Shown here piece after piece: positions 9,045-17,634 of a stretch of 64,000 nt of DNA (the stretch's first letter is position 1; the number at the start of each line of letters is the position of its first letter). The stretch spans positions 1 to 64,000 of the forward strand of contig JAFXTM010000005.1 in the NCBI GenBank assembly GCA_017535865.1. The letters run 5' to 3'. The position numbers were made by a program, and so were the translations under genes. The notes under the pieces were generated by a model. The model did no database searches and was not told the origin of the DNA. It saw nothing but the letters and a program-made list of their open reading frames with translations. This stretch comes from Oscillospiraceae bacterium. GTDB taxonomy: Bacteria; Bacillota; Clostridia; Oscillospirales; Oscillospiraceae.

Positions 9045-9066
9045 TGTTCCGAAAGGTGGGAAAAGT

Positions 9067-9480
9067 ATGATTTCTGAGAATCTTATCCTTCTTAGGAAAC
9101 GTGCGGAGCTCTCGCAGGAGGCGCTGGCGGAAAAGGTCGGTGTAAGCCGCCAGACCATCGCCAAGTGGGAGAGCGGTGAGAGCGCGCCGGACATCGTGCA
9201 TGCCGATCAGCTTGCGGAGCTGTTCAACGTCACACTCGACGATCTTCTGCACACCGCGCTGAATGAACAGGGTGTGCCTCCCCACGGAAAATATGTGTTC
9301 GGTACGGTCACCGTTGGCGACAAGGGGCAGATCGTCATTCCTGTCAAGGCTCGCCGGATCTTCAGGATCAAACCCGGCGATGATCTGCTCATGCTGGGGG
9401 ATATCAGCCAGGGCCTCGCACTGGTGCAGGCGGATCTTTTTCTTGAAGTCGCACGGCAGATGCAGGAGGACAGACGATGA
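9067..9480 (+). CDS. Xre-type HTH regulator fused to a SpoVT/AbrB domain
   Basis: 137 residues from ATG 9067, chosen because GAAAGGTGG lies just upstream; longer upstream reading is not supported. Residues about 5-60 are an Xre/Cro HTH (LSQEALAEKVGVSRQTIAKWESG). Residues about 77-125 resemble an AbrB-type swapped-hairpin domain (VTVGDKGQIVIPVKARRIF, IKPGDDLLML). The two DNA-binding modules in one small protein suggest a dimeric regulator. The stop overlaps the next ATG (ATGA), so it probably controls the downstream ABC exporter and itself, as in many small regulator-ABC operons. The signal it senses is not visible. Confidence 0.85.
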   Translation: MISENLILLRKRAELSQEALAEKVGVSRQTIAKWESGESAPDIVHADQLAELFNVTLDDLLHTALNEQGVPPHGKYVFGTVTVGDKGQIVIPVKARRIFRIKPGDDLLMLGDISQGLALVQADLFLEVARQMQEDRR

Positions 9481-10316
9481 ACACGATTTTGGACGTCACG
9501 GATCTCGTCAAGGTATACCCGGGCTTTACGCTCGATCATGTCAGCTTCTCACTTGAAGAGGGCAAGATTACCGGCTTTATCGGTCGAAACGGCGCCGGCA
9601 AGACTACCACGCTCCATTCCTTGCTCTCTCTGCTCACACCCGATGGTGGGGAGATCCGTTTCTGGGGAATGGATATTCGGGAACACGAACAGGAGATCAA
9701 GCAGCGAATCGGCTTTGTTTCGGCCGGCATGAGCTTTTATACGAAGCAGAAGCTGCGGAAGATCACGGCGATCACCCGCTCTTTCTACGATAACTGGGAC
9801 GGGGCGAAGTATCAGAGTTGTCTGAAAGTGTTTTCCCTCGATGAAAACAAGACGCCGGAAATGCTCTCCAACGGCATGAAGATCAAGTATATGCTGGCCC
9901 TCGCCCTTTCGCACAACGCGGATCTGCTGATCCTGGATGAGCCCACCAGCGGCCTCGATCCGGTCTCGCGCGAGGAATTGACAGAGATCTTTCTCCAGCT
10001 TTCCGAGGAGGGCAAGACCATTCTCTTCTCCACGCACATCACCTCGGATCTCGACAAGACCGCCGACAACATCCTCTATATCGCAGGCGGCAAGCTGCGC
10101 GCCGCCTGCAGTCTGAAAGAATTCATCGCTTCCTACCTGCTGGCGGAGTATACGAAAGACGATGCGGACGCCGCCTCTCCCCTGCTTATCGGCGTGCGCC
10201 GGAGCAAGGAGGGCTTTACCGCTCTTGTCCGTACGGAGGACGCCGGAAAGCTTTCGCTTCCCACGCGGACGGCAAATCTCGAGGAGATCATGGTCCACCT
10301 GGAAAAGGAGGCTTGA
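9477..10316 (+). CDS. ABC transporter ATP-binding protein (ABC-2 exporter type)
   Basis: 279 residues. Walker A GRNGAGKTTT (about 36-45), Walker B LLILDEPTSGLD (about 143-154) and the switch His in LFSTHI (about 183-188) are present. The signature region reads LSNGMKIKY rather than LSGGQ, a variation common in BcrA/YtrB-type exporters. The C-terminal 80 residues extend past the core, as in drug or lantibiotic exporters. Start codon overlaps the regulator stop; AGGAGG lies inside the regulator gene. Substrate unknown: bacitracin-like peptide resistance or envelope-stress export are possibilities inferred from family only. Confidence 0.9.
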   Translation: MNTILDVTDLVKVYPGFTLDHVSFSLEEGKITGFIGRNGAGKTTTLHSLLSLLTPDGGEIRFWGMDIREHEQEIKQRIGFVSAGMSFYTKQKLRKITAITRSFYDNWDGAKYQSCLKVFSLDENKTPEMLSNGMKIKYMLALALSHNADLLILDEPTSGLDPVSREELTEIFLQLSEEGKTILFSTHITSDLDKTADNILYIAGGKLRAACSLKEFIASYLLAEYTKDDADAASPLLIGVRRSKEGFTALVRTEDAGKLSLPTRTANLEEIMVHLEKEA

Positions 10317-10318
10317 AC

Positions 10319-10972
10319 ATGCTTGGAAAACTGCTGAAAAAAGAATGGGCGCTCTGTATGCATCCCGCAGCCTGGATCATGCTTGGTCTGAGCACCCTGA
10401 TTCTGATCCCGAACTATCCCTACGGTGTGTCCTTCTTCTATGTGATGCTGGGTATCTTTTTCATCAGCATGGGCGCGCGCGAAAACCACGACGTGATGTT
10501 CACCATGACGCTGCCCATCGGCAAACGCGAGGTCGTGACGGCGCGCATCCTGTTTGCCGTCGAGCTGGAGCTGATCTCGCTCCTCCTTTCGGCTTGTATG
10601 ATCCTGCTGCACGGCAAGCTGCTGAACGCGCCGAACGGCGCCGGCATGGACGCCAACCTTGCCCTGCTCGGGGAGGGCTTCATTCTGTACGGCGTGTTCC
10701 ATCTGCTTTTCTTCCCGGCCCACTTCCGGGATGTAAGCCGCATCGGCCTCCCCTTCGTCGCAGCCAGCATCGCGGTCTTTGTGCTCATCACACTCGACGT
10801 CGTTCTGAGTTACGCCCTCCCCTTCTGGCGTGACGTACTTGATACGCCGGATCCCTCAAACGGAAAAACCAAGCTTGTCTTCCTCCTTGTCGGCGCAGCC
10901 TTCTACGCCTTTTCGACACTCCTTTCCCTGCATCTATCCCAGAAACGATTTCTTAAGCTCGATATACGCTGA
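10319..10972 (+). CDS. ABC-2 type transporter permease
   Basis: 217 residues starting at ATG 10319; AAGGAGG ends 7-8 nt before it, whereas a TTG at 10313 would be too close. About six hydrophobic segments (about 20-50, 75-100, 118-135, 142-165, 185-205). The segment after the second helix (MTLPIGKREVVTARI) is the conserved cytoplasmic loop of ABC-2 permeases that contacts the ATPase. It would form the membrane channel with the ATPase at 9477. No terminator follows; the next gene has its own promoter. Confidence 0.85.
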   Translation: MLGKLLKKEWALCMHPAAWIMLGLSTLILIPNYPYGVSFFYVMLGIFFISMGARENHDVMFTMTLPIGKREVVTARILFAVELELISLLLSACMILLHGKLLNAPNGAGMDANLALLGEGFILYGVFHLLFFPAHFRDVSRIGLPFVAASIAVFVLITLDVVLSYALPFWRDVLDTPDPSNGKTKLVFLLVGAAFYAFSTLLSLHLSQKRFLKLDIR

Positions 10973-10988
10973 TCTTTTCAACTGTGCC

Positions 10989-11017
10989 TTGACAAAGTCC
11001 GTACAACTGCGTACACT
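10989..11017 (+). promoter_or_regulatory. Promoter of thrH
   Basis: TTGACA (10989-10994), 17-bp spacer, TACACT (11012-11017). One of the closest matches to the vegetative consensus in the window; start of transcription expected near 11024. Confidence 0.75.
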
Positions 11018-11049
11018 TGGACTATCCCATACAAAGGACGGTTACGGAC

Positions 11050-11652
11050 ATGTATATTACCTGCCTGGATCTTGAGGGCGTCCTGGTCCCGGAGATCTGG
11101 ATCGCCTTTTCCGAGGCCTCCGGTATTCCTGAGCTGCGCCGCACCACACGTGACGAGCCGGATTACGACAAGCTCATGCGCTGGCGGCTGGGCATTCTCA
11201 AGGAGCATGGGCTTGGCCTGCGAGAGATCCAGGAGGCGATCGCGACGATCGATCCCCTGCCCGGTGCAAAGGAGTTTCTTGACGAGCTGCGCTCCATCAC
11301 ACAGGCTGTGATCCTGAGCGATACCTTTACGCAGTTTGCCCAGCCGCTGATGAAAAAGCTCGGCTGGCCGACGCTTCTCTGCAACGAACTGGTCGTAGCA
11401 CCTGACGGAATGGTGACAGACTTCCGCCTGCGCTGTAAAGAGACCAAGCTCTCCACCGTACGCGCTTTCCAGTCTGTCGGTTTCGAGACGATCGCAAGCG
11501 GAGACAGCTTCAATGACCTGGCCATGATCCAAGCGAGCAAGGCGGGCTTTCTCTTCCGTGCGCCTGAGAGCATAAAAGAGCAATATCCGAATATCCCGGC
11601 CTGTGACAGCTATGACGAGCTGCTCGCACTGATAAAGGGTGCGATGGCTTAA
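11050..11652 (+). CDS. thrH: ThrH-like phosphoserine phosphatase / homoserine phosphotransferase
   Basis: 200 residues from ATG 11050. Close agreement with the Pseudomonas ThrH pattern: CLDLEGVLVPEIWIAF at the N-terminus (HAD motif I, DxE), TTRDEPDYDKLM, VILSDTF (motif II) and ASGDSFNDLAMI (motifs III/IV). ThrH dephosphorylates phosphoserine and can move the phosphate to homoserine, by-passing SerB or ThrB. The DLEG form of motif I rather than DxDx is characteristic of ThrH. Isolated transcription unit with a strong promoter and terminator. Confidence 0.9.
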   Translation: MYITCLDLEGVLVPEIWIAFSEASGIPELRRTTRDEPDYDKLMRWRLGILKEHGLGLREIQEAIATIDPLPGAKEFLDELRSITQAVILSDTFTQFAQPLMKKLGWPTLLCNELVVAPDGMVTDFRLRCKETKLSTVRAFQSVGFETIASGDSFNDLAMIQASKAGFLFRAPESIKEQYPNIPACDSYDELLALIKGAMA

Positions 11653-11672
11653 ACGATCCTTCTGCGGCAGAA

Positions 11673-11707
11673 GGGCGAGACGTCTGCAGACGTCTCGCCC
11701 TCATTTT
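11673..11707 (+). terminator. Terminator of thrH
   Basis: Perfect 28-bp palindrome 11673-11700 (gggcgagacgtctg and its complement) followed by tcatttttt. It separates thrH from the convergent rhodanese gene. Confidence 0.85.
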
Positions 11708-11708
11708 T

Positions 11709-12017
11709 TCATACCAAGCCGTACGGCCAGCCGACAAGGCCGCCGATATCATATATCGTCTCATACCCGAGTTCGTCGAGCTTCAAAGCGGCTACGGCGC
11801 TGCGGAAGCCGGAGCGGCAGTAAACCAGTACCGGCGTTTCAAGCGTGGGGATCGCCTCCATGGCCGTCTCATCGTTGAGTGTGTCGACCGGGAGCAGCAC
11901 CGCGTCCACCGCGTGGCCGGTGATGTACTCCTCTTCCTCTCTCACATCGAGCAACACACGTTCCGGCAGTTCGTCAAGCAGTCTTTTTGCCTCCGCAAAA
12001 CTCACTTTTTTAATCAT
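11709..12017 (-). CDS. Single-domain rhodanese (sulfurtransferase-like) protein
   Basis: 102 residues, one rhodanese module. LLDVREEEEYITGH (about 20-33) and the active-site loop VYCRSGFRSAVAA (about 64-76) with its catalytic Cys are clear. Such proteins carry sulfane sulfur as a cysteine persulfide. The start overlaps the stop of the methionine-sulfoxide reductase gene (ATGA), so the two are co-translated; both handle reactive sulfur. No signal peptide. Confidence 0.9.
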   Translation of the reverse strand: MIKKVSFAEAKRLLDELPERVLLDVREEEEYITGHAVDAVLLPVDTLNDETAMEAIPTLETPVLVYCRSGFRSAVAALKLDELGYETIYDIGGLVGWPYGLV

Positions 12018-12481
12018 TCCGCCGTCTCCTTGTCGAACAGCTCTGTCTCCAAAATATGTGCAAAGCGCTCCAATCCCTCGCGGTCCTCATGCGTAAAACG
12101 CGCCAGGCTCGGGCTATCGATATCGAGTACAGCCCGCACCTGTCCCTGTGTGCGCAGCGGTACCACGATCTCCGATCGGGAGGCGCAGTCACAGGCGATG
12201 TGTCCGGGAAAGGCATGCACGTCCGGCACGAGCTGCGTAGCGTTTTCCGCAGCCGCTGTACCGCAGACGCCCCTCCCCCAGGGAATCACAATACAAGCTG
12301 GTTTCCCCTGGAAGGGGCCAAGCACCAGTTTCTCCCCCTCAACCAGATAGAAGCCTGCCCAATTGATTTCCCTCAGGCTCTCCCAGAGCAGTGCTGCGGC
12401 ATTGGCCAGATTGGCGATCGGATACGGCACTCCGCCGATCAACTCCGCAAGGCGCATATTCAGTTCAGAATAATCTGTCAT
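12014..12481 (-). CDS. msrC: GAF-domain free methionine-(R)-sulfoxide reductase
   Basis: 155 residues from ATG 12481, selected because AAAGGAG stands 8 nt upstream. A single GAF domain of the fRMsr type: INWAGFYL (about 43-50), LGPFQGKPACIVIPWGRGVCGTAA (about 60-82) and DVHAFPGHIACD (about 90-101). The three conserved cysteines (in KPAC, GVC and HIAC) are those used for the disulfide relay. The enzyme reduces free L-methionine-(R)-sulfoxide with thioredoxin. First gene of a two-gene unit with the rhodanese. Confidence 0.92.
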   Translation of the reverse strand: MTDYSELNMRLAELIGGVPYPIANLANAAALLWESLREINWAGFYLVEGEKLVLGPFQGKPACIVIPWGRGVCGTAAAENATQLVPDVHAFPGHIACDCASRSEIVVPLRTQGQVRAVLDIDSPSLARFTHEDREGLERFAHILETELFDKETAE

Positions 12482-12498
12482 AGCTATCTCCTTTCCGT

Positions 12499-12533
12499 AA
12501 AACCCCTCCGGCATTGATTGCCGGAGGGGTTTT
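12499..12533 (-). terminator. Hairpin terminator after the 86-aa membrane protein gene
   Basis: aaaacccctccggca pairs with tgccggaggggtttt around a short loop; U-rich on both strands. It separates the minus-strand peptide-transporter region from msrC. Confidence 0.8.
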
Positions 12534-12535
12534 GT

Positions 12536-12796
12536 TCATCTGAGCCAGACCTTTGTACAGAAAAGCAGAAACAGAAAGAACACGACCGCAAAGACAAGGA
12601 AAATCAGCAGGGCCGCTCGCACCGCAGCCCAGATATAGGCGCTGCGCTCCTCCCGGGTCATCTCCAGGCCACTCTTTTCCTGCGGCTGTGCGTCAAGGCC
12701 CGGTGGAGTATACCATGGCATACCCTCGACGTTCATTTTTGCGATAGTACGGCCGTCATCCTCCGGCTCTTCTTTCCTGCGTTTTTCCTCCGCCAT
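12536..12796 (-). CDS. Small C-terminally anchored membrane protein, unknown function
   Basis: 86 residues. The first 50 are charged and polar (MAEEKRRKEEPEDDGR, then a Pro-rich WYTPPG segment); one strong hydrophobic helix spans about 58-82 (AALLIFLVFAVVFFLFLLF). No signal peptide, so the charged domain is probably cytoplasmic. It lies 5 bp after the oligopeptide ATPase gene and ends with a terminator, so it is likely the last gene of the transporter operon. I do not recognise a family. Confidence 0.6.
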   Translation of the reverse strand: MAEEKRRKEEPEDDGRTIAKMNVEGMPWYTPPGLDAQPQEKSGLEMTREERSAYIWAAVRAALLIFLVFAVVFFLFLLFCTKVWLR

Positions 12797-12801
12797 GCCG
12801 C

Positions 12802-13896
12802 TCAGTCCTCCGAGACTCCTTCAGCCTTGGCCGCCGCCATCGTCTCTCTGGCCTCAGCATCCGCCTCGTTGTCGTTGTAGAGATGACAGGCGCAGAAATG
12901 TCCCGTCTCAATCTCATGCCAGCGAGGTTCGGCATACTTGCAGATCTCCATGCACTTCTCGCAGCGGGTGTGGAACTTGCAGCCTTTTGGGGGATTCGCC
13001 GGGCTCGGGATGCTGCCCTCGAGCACGATGCGCTTCATTTTGGCATTCGGGTCAGGCACCGGGATCGCCGAGAAGAGCGCCTCGGTATAGGGATGCAGCG
13101 GGCGAGCGAAAATGTCAGTCGTCTTTCCATACTCAACCAGATTACCAAGATACATGACGCCGACGGAGTCGGAGATATGCTCGACCACACTCAGATCATG
13201 GGAAATGAAGAGATAGGTGAGCTGATACTTGTCCTGCAGATCTTTAAGGAGGTTAATAATCTGCGCCTGGATCGACACATCCAGCGCTGAGACCGGCTCG
13301 TCACAGACGACAAACTCCGGGTTCAGGGCCAAGGCACGCGCAATGCAGATACGCTGGCGCTGGCCGCCGGAGAACTCATGCGGATAGCGGTCCTTATGAA
13401 AGGGCTGCAGGCCGCAGTTGTCCATGACCCGGTCGATATAGTCGTCGAACTCATTGGCCGGGACAAGTCCGTGTTCACGAACGGCCTCCCCGATGATCTC
13501 GCCGACAGGCAGGCGGGGCGAGAGGCTCGAAAACGGGTCCTGGAAAATGATCTGCATCTTGGGACGGAGCTGGCGCATCTCCTTGGCGGAGAGATCATAG
13601 ACCTCCTGCCCGTTGAAGAGCACCTGGCCGCCTGTTTTTTCGCCTGAGAGGCGGAGGATCGCGCGGCCGGTCGTGGTCTTGCCGCAGCCGGACTCGCCAA
13701 CGAGTCCCATCGTGGTCCCACGCTTCAGGTTGAAAGTCACCCCATCGACCGCTTTGACATACCCCACGGTCCGGGCGACGAGGCCGCCCTTTATCGGGAA
13801 ATACTTTTTGAGCTTATTGACCATCAGGATATACTGCGGATCATACTGCACGGGGGTGAACTCGTTATGGATCACAAGATTGTCATGCTGTGCCAT
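12802..13896 (-). CDS. Oligopeptide/dipeptide ABC transporter ATP-binding protein, OppF/DppF type
   Basis: 364 residues. Walker A GESGCGKTTTGR, signature LSGGQ-like FSGGQRQRI, Walker B FVVCDEPVSALD and the C-terminal Cys cluster (CKFHTRCEKCMEICKYAEP, about 305-325) that in Opp/Dpp ATPases binds an iron-sulfur cluster or metal. With the OppD-like subunit it forms the ATPase pair driving peptide uptake. Fourth of five transporter genes in the order substrate-binding protein, permease B, permease C, ATPase D, ATPase F. Confidence 0.94.
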   Translation of the reverse strand: MAQHDNLVIHNEFTPVQYDPQYILMVNKLKKYFPIKGGLVARTVGYVKAVDGVTFNLKRGTTMGLVGESGCGKTTTGRAILRLSGEKTGGQVLFNGQEVYDLSAKEMRQLRPKMQIIFQDPFSSLSPRLPVGEIIGEAVREHGLVPANEFDDYIDRVMDNCGLQPFHKDRYPHEFSGGQRQRICIARALALNPEFVVCDEPVSALDVSIQAQIINLLKDLQDKYQLTYLFISHDLSVVEHISDSVGVMYLGNLVEYGKTTDIFARPLHPYTEALFSAIPVPDPNAKMKRIVLEGSIPSPANPPKGCKFHTRCEKCMEICKYAEPRWHEIETGHFCACHLYNDNEADAEARETMAAAKAEGVSED

Positions 13897-13898
13897 GC

Positions 13899-15047
13899 TT
13901 ATTCACGCTCCTTTCGGTCGCTGTACCGGTAGCAGCTTACCTGGTGCGTTTCACTGAGGCTCACCATCTCTGGATACGCTCCGTCGCAGCGCTCGACGCA
14001 CATCTCGCAGCGGTCCTTGAAATAGCAGTAATCCGGCATGTTGATGGGGTTGGGGACCTTGCCGGGGATGGAATACAGCTTGTCTATCTTCTTGCCGACG
14101 ACAGGCTTGGAAGCCATTAAACCGATCGTATAGGGGTGTGCGGGATGATAAAAGATGTCCTCCGCCGTTCCCTTTTCCACAATGCGGCCGGCATACATGA
14201 CCACCACATAATCCGCCATCTCGGCAATGACGCCGAGGTCATGGGTAATGAACATGATGGAGGAATTGATGCGGTCCTTGAGTTGACGCAGCAGATCCAG
14301 GATCTGCGCCTGGATCGTCACGTCCAGCGCGGTGGTCGGCTCATCGGCAATGATGACTTTGGGATTACAGGCAAGCGCCATCGCGATCACAACGCGTTGA
14401 CGCATACCGCCGGACAGCTCGTGCGGAAACATCTGATAAACGCCCTCGGCGTTTGCGATCCCGACCATCTTCAGCAGTTCGATCGTGCGGGCTTTGATGT
14501 CCGCCTCGTTATTCCCTTCGCCGTCGTGCAGTTCAATGACCTCATTGATCTGCTCGCCGATACGGAAGACGGGGTTCAGCGCCGTCATCGGCTCCTGAAA
14601 GATCATGGAAACATAGTTGCCGCGGAGCTTCTGCAGCACCTCGTTCGGTGCTTTGGTGACGTCGTAGGCTTTATTCCCCAGGTTCAGTCGAATCTGTCCC
14701 TCGACGACCTGTCCCTGCGGCCGCTGCAGCAACTGCATGAGCGAGAGGCTCGTCACGGATTTTCCGCAGCCGGACTCGCCCACGACGCCGACGGTCTTGC
14801 CGATTGGCACGTCAAAGCTCACGCCGTCGACGGCTTTGACTGTTCCGGCGTCGGTAAAGAAATAGGTATGCAGGTTGTCAAACTCAACAGAATTCGCCGG
14901 ATCGCGCATCGTGGTCAGGTACTCGGATTCCGGGACATTTTTGCGTTTGCGCTGCTTTTCATAGGCATTGGTGATTTTCCGGTTTTCCCGGGAAATGCGC
15001 CTCGACTCCTTTGCGGAGAGGTAGCCTTCCGGTTTCTTTTTTGCCAT
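13899..15047 (-). CDS. Oligopeptide/dipeptide ABC transporter ATP-binding protein, OppD/DppD type
   Basis: 382 residues. A charged N-terminal extension of about 55 residues precedes the core. Walker [13 protein letters not shown] (about 92-103), [10 protein letters not shown] signature, Walker [13 protein letters not shown] and the [16 protein letters not shown]ys cluster near the end. Two bases separate its stop from the OppF-type start. Its extension ([17 protein letters not shown]...) is longer than usual for OppD. Confidence 0.94.
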   Translation of the reverse strand: MAKKKPEGYLSAKESRRISRENRKITNAYEKQRKRKNVPESEYLTTMRDPANSVEFDNLHTYFFTDAGTVKAVDGVSFDVPIGKTVGVVGESGCGKSVTSLSLMQLLQRPQGQVVEGQIRLNLGNKAYDVTKAPNEVLQKLRGNYVSMIFQEPMTALNPVFRIGEQINEVIELHDGEGNNEADIKARTIELLKMVGIANAEGVYQMFPHELSGGMRQRVVIAMALACNPKVIIADEPTTALDVTIQAQILDLLRQLKDRINSSIMFITHDLGVIAEMADYVVVMYAGRIVEKGTAEDIFYHPAHPYTIGLMASKPVVGKKIDKLYSIPGKVPNPINMPDYCYFKDRCEMCVERCDGAYPEMVSLSETHQVSCYRYSDRKERE

Positions 15048-15060
15048 CGTCTCTCCCTCC

Positions 15061-16623
15061 TTAGCGCTTCATCTTCGGGTCGAACGCGTCGCGCAGCCCG
15101 TCGCCCACGAGGTTGAAGGCGAGAACGGTCAGCAGCAGCAGCGTGCCGGCCGGGATCCAGATGAACCAGAAATGCTGGAGAACAAAGGTGTTGTTGACAT
15201 CGTTGATGATGTTGCCCCAGGAGGCGAAGGGGAACTTGACGCCGAGGCCGAGGAAGCTGAGCGAAGCCTCCGTGATGATCGTGGCGCCGACGCCCATGGT
15301 GACGGAGACGATGATCTGCGGGATCACGTTCGGGACCAGGTGCTTGAAAATGCGGCGAGAGACCGAAATACCACAGGCTTCCGTCGCCGTCATGAACTCC
15401 TGCTCGCGCAGGGAGAGGATCTGTCCGCGGATCAGACGCGCCATACCGGGCCAGCTCAGGAAGCCCAGGATCAGCATCAGATAGACCATACGCAGCGTAG
15501 GATCGACGTTCAGGGCATCCATTGCGGCACCGAGGATGATGATGATCGGCATTGAAGGGATGCAGTAAAAGATATCCACGATACGCATGATGAGGTTGTC
15601 GACCCATTTGCCGAAGTAGCCGGCGAGGCCTCCCATGATGATGCCGAGCAGCGTGCTGATCGCTTCCACGATAAAGCCTATGACCAGCGAGACGCGGCCG
15701 CCGTACATCAGGCGGGTCAGCATATCCATGCCGTTGCGGTCGGTACCGAGCCAGTGCTCACGGCTCGGCTGGGCATAGGTGTCGTAGACGCGTGTCTCGG
15801 TGCCCTGGCGGATCTTCCAGTTCTTTACGTCCGCCTTGTATTCGATGATGTACTCATGCTCTACGCCGTCCACATCGGTAAAGACAAACTTGTCTGCGCC
15901 GGCTTCAAGTTCTGCAACCAACTCCTCCTGGAAGGCGCGGGACAGGAAGATGTCGGGCAGGATCGCCTGGACGACATAGCGGCTGATGAAAGCAATATCC
16001 TCGTCGCCCTTGAGTACGCCGCCTTCTTCGTCGATCGTATAGCTCTGCCCTTCCGCTGTAAACTCGCTCTCACCGTTTGTGTATGCCTTCAGCGCTTCAT
16101 ACTGGAACTCATAGCTGAGCTTCTGTCCCTCGACGGAGCTGGTAACGATGTCCTTGTAGGCAATGCCGATGGTTGTGCCGTCATCCAGGTCGACACGGTA
16201 GAAATCCTCGCCCTCGCGGATGACATGATAGGTCACGTTCCGGAATTCTATGCTGTCCTTGTTCTGCTGCGTGGCCAGAACGATCTTCGCCTGAATCACG
16301 CTGTCAAACTTCTGCCCCGGCGCAGTCGCAAAGCGAAAGTCGACATTTTTCACGGCGCCGGCATACTCCTTGTTCTGAATGTCAACGCGGTAGAACTGCT
16401 GATCCTCTCTGTACGGTGTGATCAGTCCTCCGATAAAGGAGAAGGCAAACATGAAGGCCAGGATCACAAGGCCGACGACAGCAATGCGGTTGCGCAGAAA
16501 GCGCTTGACGACCATGGCGCCCGGAGAGAGGACTTTAACGCGGCGGTCATCGTTCAGAGAATACTGCTCTTCCTCCTCCGGCGCTGCGGAGTTGGGATTG
16601 ATTTTTTTGTTCTCTTCGCTCAT
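15061..16623 (-). CDS. Oligopeptide ABC transporter permease, OppC/DppC type, with a large extracytoplasmic insertion
   Basis: 520 residues; family members are usually about 280-320. One helix at about 44-66 is followed by roughly 220 residues of soluble, acidic sequence before the conserved SREHWLGTDRNGMDMLTRL motif (about 289-307), which normally lies only about 40 residues after helix 1. The remaining domain is a standard permease with five helices and the coupling-helix motif EACGISVSRRIFKHLVPN. The inserted region (about 75-285) is predicted to be outside the membrane, where the substrate-binding protein docks. GGAGGG precedes the ATG. Confidence 0.92.
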   Translation of the reverse strand: MSEENKKINPNSAAPEEEEQYSLNDDRRVKVLSPGAMVVKRFLRNRIAVVGLVILAFMFAFSFIGGLITPYREDQQFYRVDIQNKEYAGAVKNVDFRFATAPGQKFDSVIQAKIVLATQQNKDSIEFRNVTYHVIREGEDFYRVDLDDGTTIGIAYKDIVTSSVEGQKLSYEFQYEALKAYTNGESEFTAEGQSYTIDEEGGVLKGDEDIAFISRYVVQAILPDIFLSRAFQEELVAELEAGADKFVFTDVDGVEHEYIIEYKADVKNWKIRQGTETRVYDTYAQPSREHWLGTDRNGMDMLTRLMYGGRVSLVIGFIVEAISTLLGIIMGGLAGYFGKWVDNLIMRIVDIFYCIPSMPIIIILGAAMDALNVDPTLRMVYLMLILGFLSWPGMARLIRGQILSLREQEFMTATEACGISVSRRIFKHLVPNVIPQIIVSVTMGVGATIITEASLSFLGLGVKFPFASWGNIINDVNNTFVLQHFWFIWIPAGTLLLLTVLAFNLVGDGLRDAFDPKMKR

Positions 16624-16641
16624 ATCCGTCTCCCTCCTTTC

Positions 16642-17634
16642 TCAAGCAATGCGAACACGCGGATCGACGACCGCGTACAGAATATCCGCGATCAGATTGC
16701 CGAGCAGCGTGAGGATGGCAAGAAAGGCCAGATAAAACATACTGAACGGGATATCCCCCGCGACCATAGCGTGATATGAGGCGTAGCCGATGCCGGGAAT
16801 GGAGAACATCGTCTCGGTGAACAGAGCGCCGGAGAAGAGTCCGGGCAGAGAGCCGCCCACGATCGTGACCAGCGGGATCAGCGTGTTGCGGAAAGCATGA
16901 TGATAGATGACCTTTTTCTCGCTAAGGCCCTTGGCTCTGGCAGTGCGGATATAATCGGCGTTCAGGACCTCGAGCATATTGGTACGGGTATAACGCATCA
17001 GCCCGCCGATAGAGATGACAACCAGCGTCACGATGGGAAGGACAAGGTGATGCGCCTTGTCAAGGAACTGGCCCCAGGGCGTAAGCTGTTCATAATAGCG
17101 GCCGACAAGGCCAAAGAGATCAAACCAGCCGAGCTTCACGCTGAACACGAGCTTCAGCAGCGCGATAAAGAAGAAGGTCGGAAGAGAGATAAAGGCGATA
17201 GCCAGAACGGAGATGGTGTAGTCCGTTTTTGTGTACTGCTTCGTCGCGGCGATGATGCCAAGCGGGATGGCAATAATCAGCTCAAAGAACATGGTGATCA
17301 GGCCCATCCAGAAGCTGAGCCATACCGTCTTGTTGAATTCATCAATGACCGGGATCGTGTAGAACCAGCTGTCGCCGAAATTCCCGCGGAAAAAGTCACC
17401 CAGCCAGTAGAAATAGCCGCCCAGGATGCCCTTGTCCATGTTGTACATGGCCGTGAGCTGTGCCATCCATTCCTCGTAGCTCTTTGAGCCGGGCTGCTGT
17501 GATTTCGCGCGCGCCACATTTTCAATGTAGGACGTGGGAAGACAGCGCATCAGGGTATAGATGATGAGCATCACGAAGAAAAAGATGATCACCGACAAAA
17601 ACAGGCGCTTGATGATGTATTTGCGCACGGGCAT
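16642..17634 (-). CDS. Oligopeptide ABC transporter permease, OppB/DppB type
   Basis: 330 residues, normal length, with six predicted helices (about 9-29, 103-128, 137-160, 190-213, 257-280, 298-320). The coupling motif ARAKGLSEKKVIYHHAFRN (about 228-246) is present. Forms the channel with the OppC-type permease. GGAGG lies close to the ATG. Separated from the upstream substrate-binding-protein gene by a 234-bp hairpin-rich gap. Confidence 0.94.
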   Translation of the reverse strand: MPVRKYIIKRLFLSVIIFFFVMLIIYTLMRCLPTSYIENVARAKSQQPGSKSYEEWMAQLTAMYNMDKGILGGYFYWLGDFFRGNFGDSWFYTIPVIDEFNKTVWLSFWMGLITMFFELIIAIPLGIIAATKQYTKTDYTISVLAIAFISLPTFFFIALLKLVFSVKLGWFDLFGLVGRYYEQLTPWGQFLDKAHHLVLPIVTLVVISIGGLMRYTRTNMLEVLNADYIRTARAKGLSEKKVIYHHAFRNTLIPLVTIVGGSLPGLFSGALFTETMFSIPGIGYASYHAMVAGDIPFSMFYLAFLAILTLLGNLIADILYAVVDPRVRIA

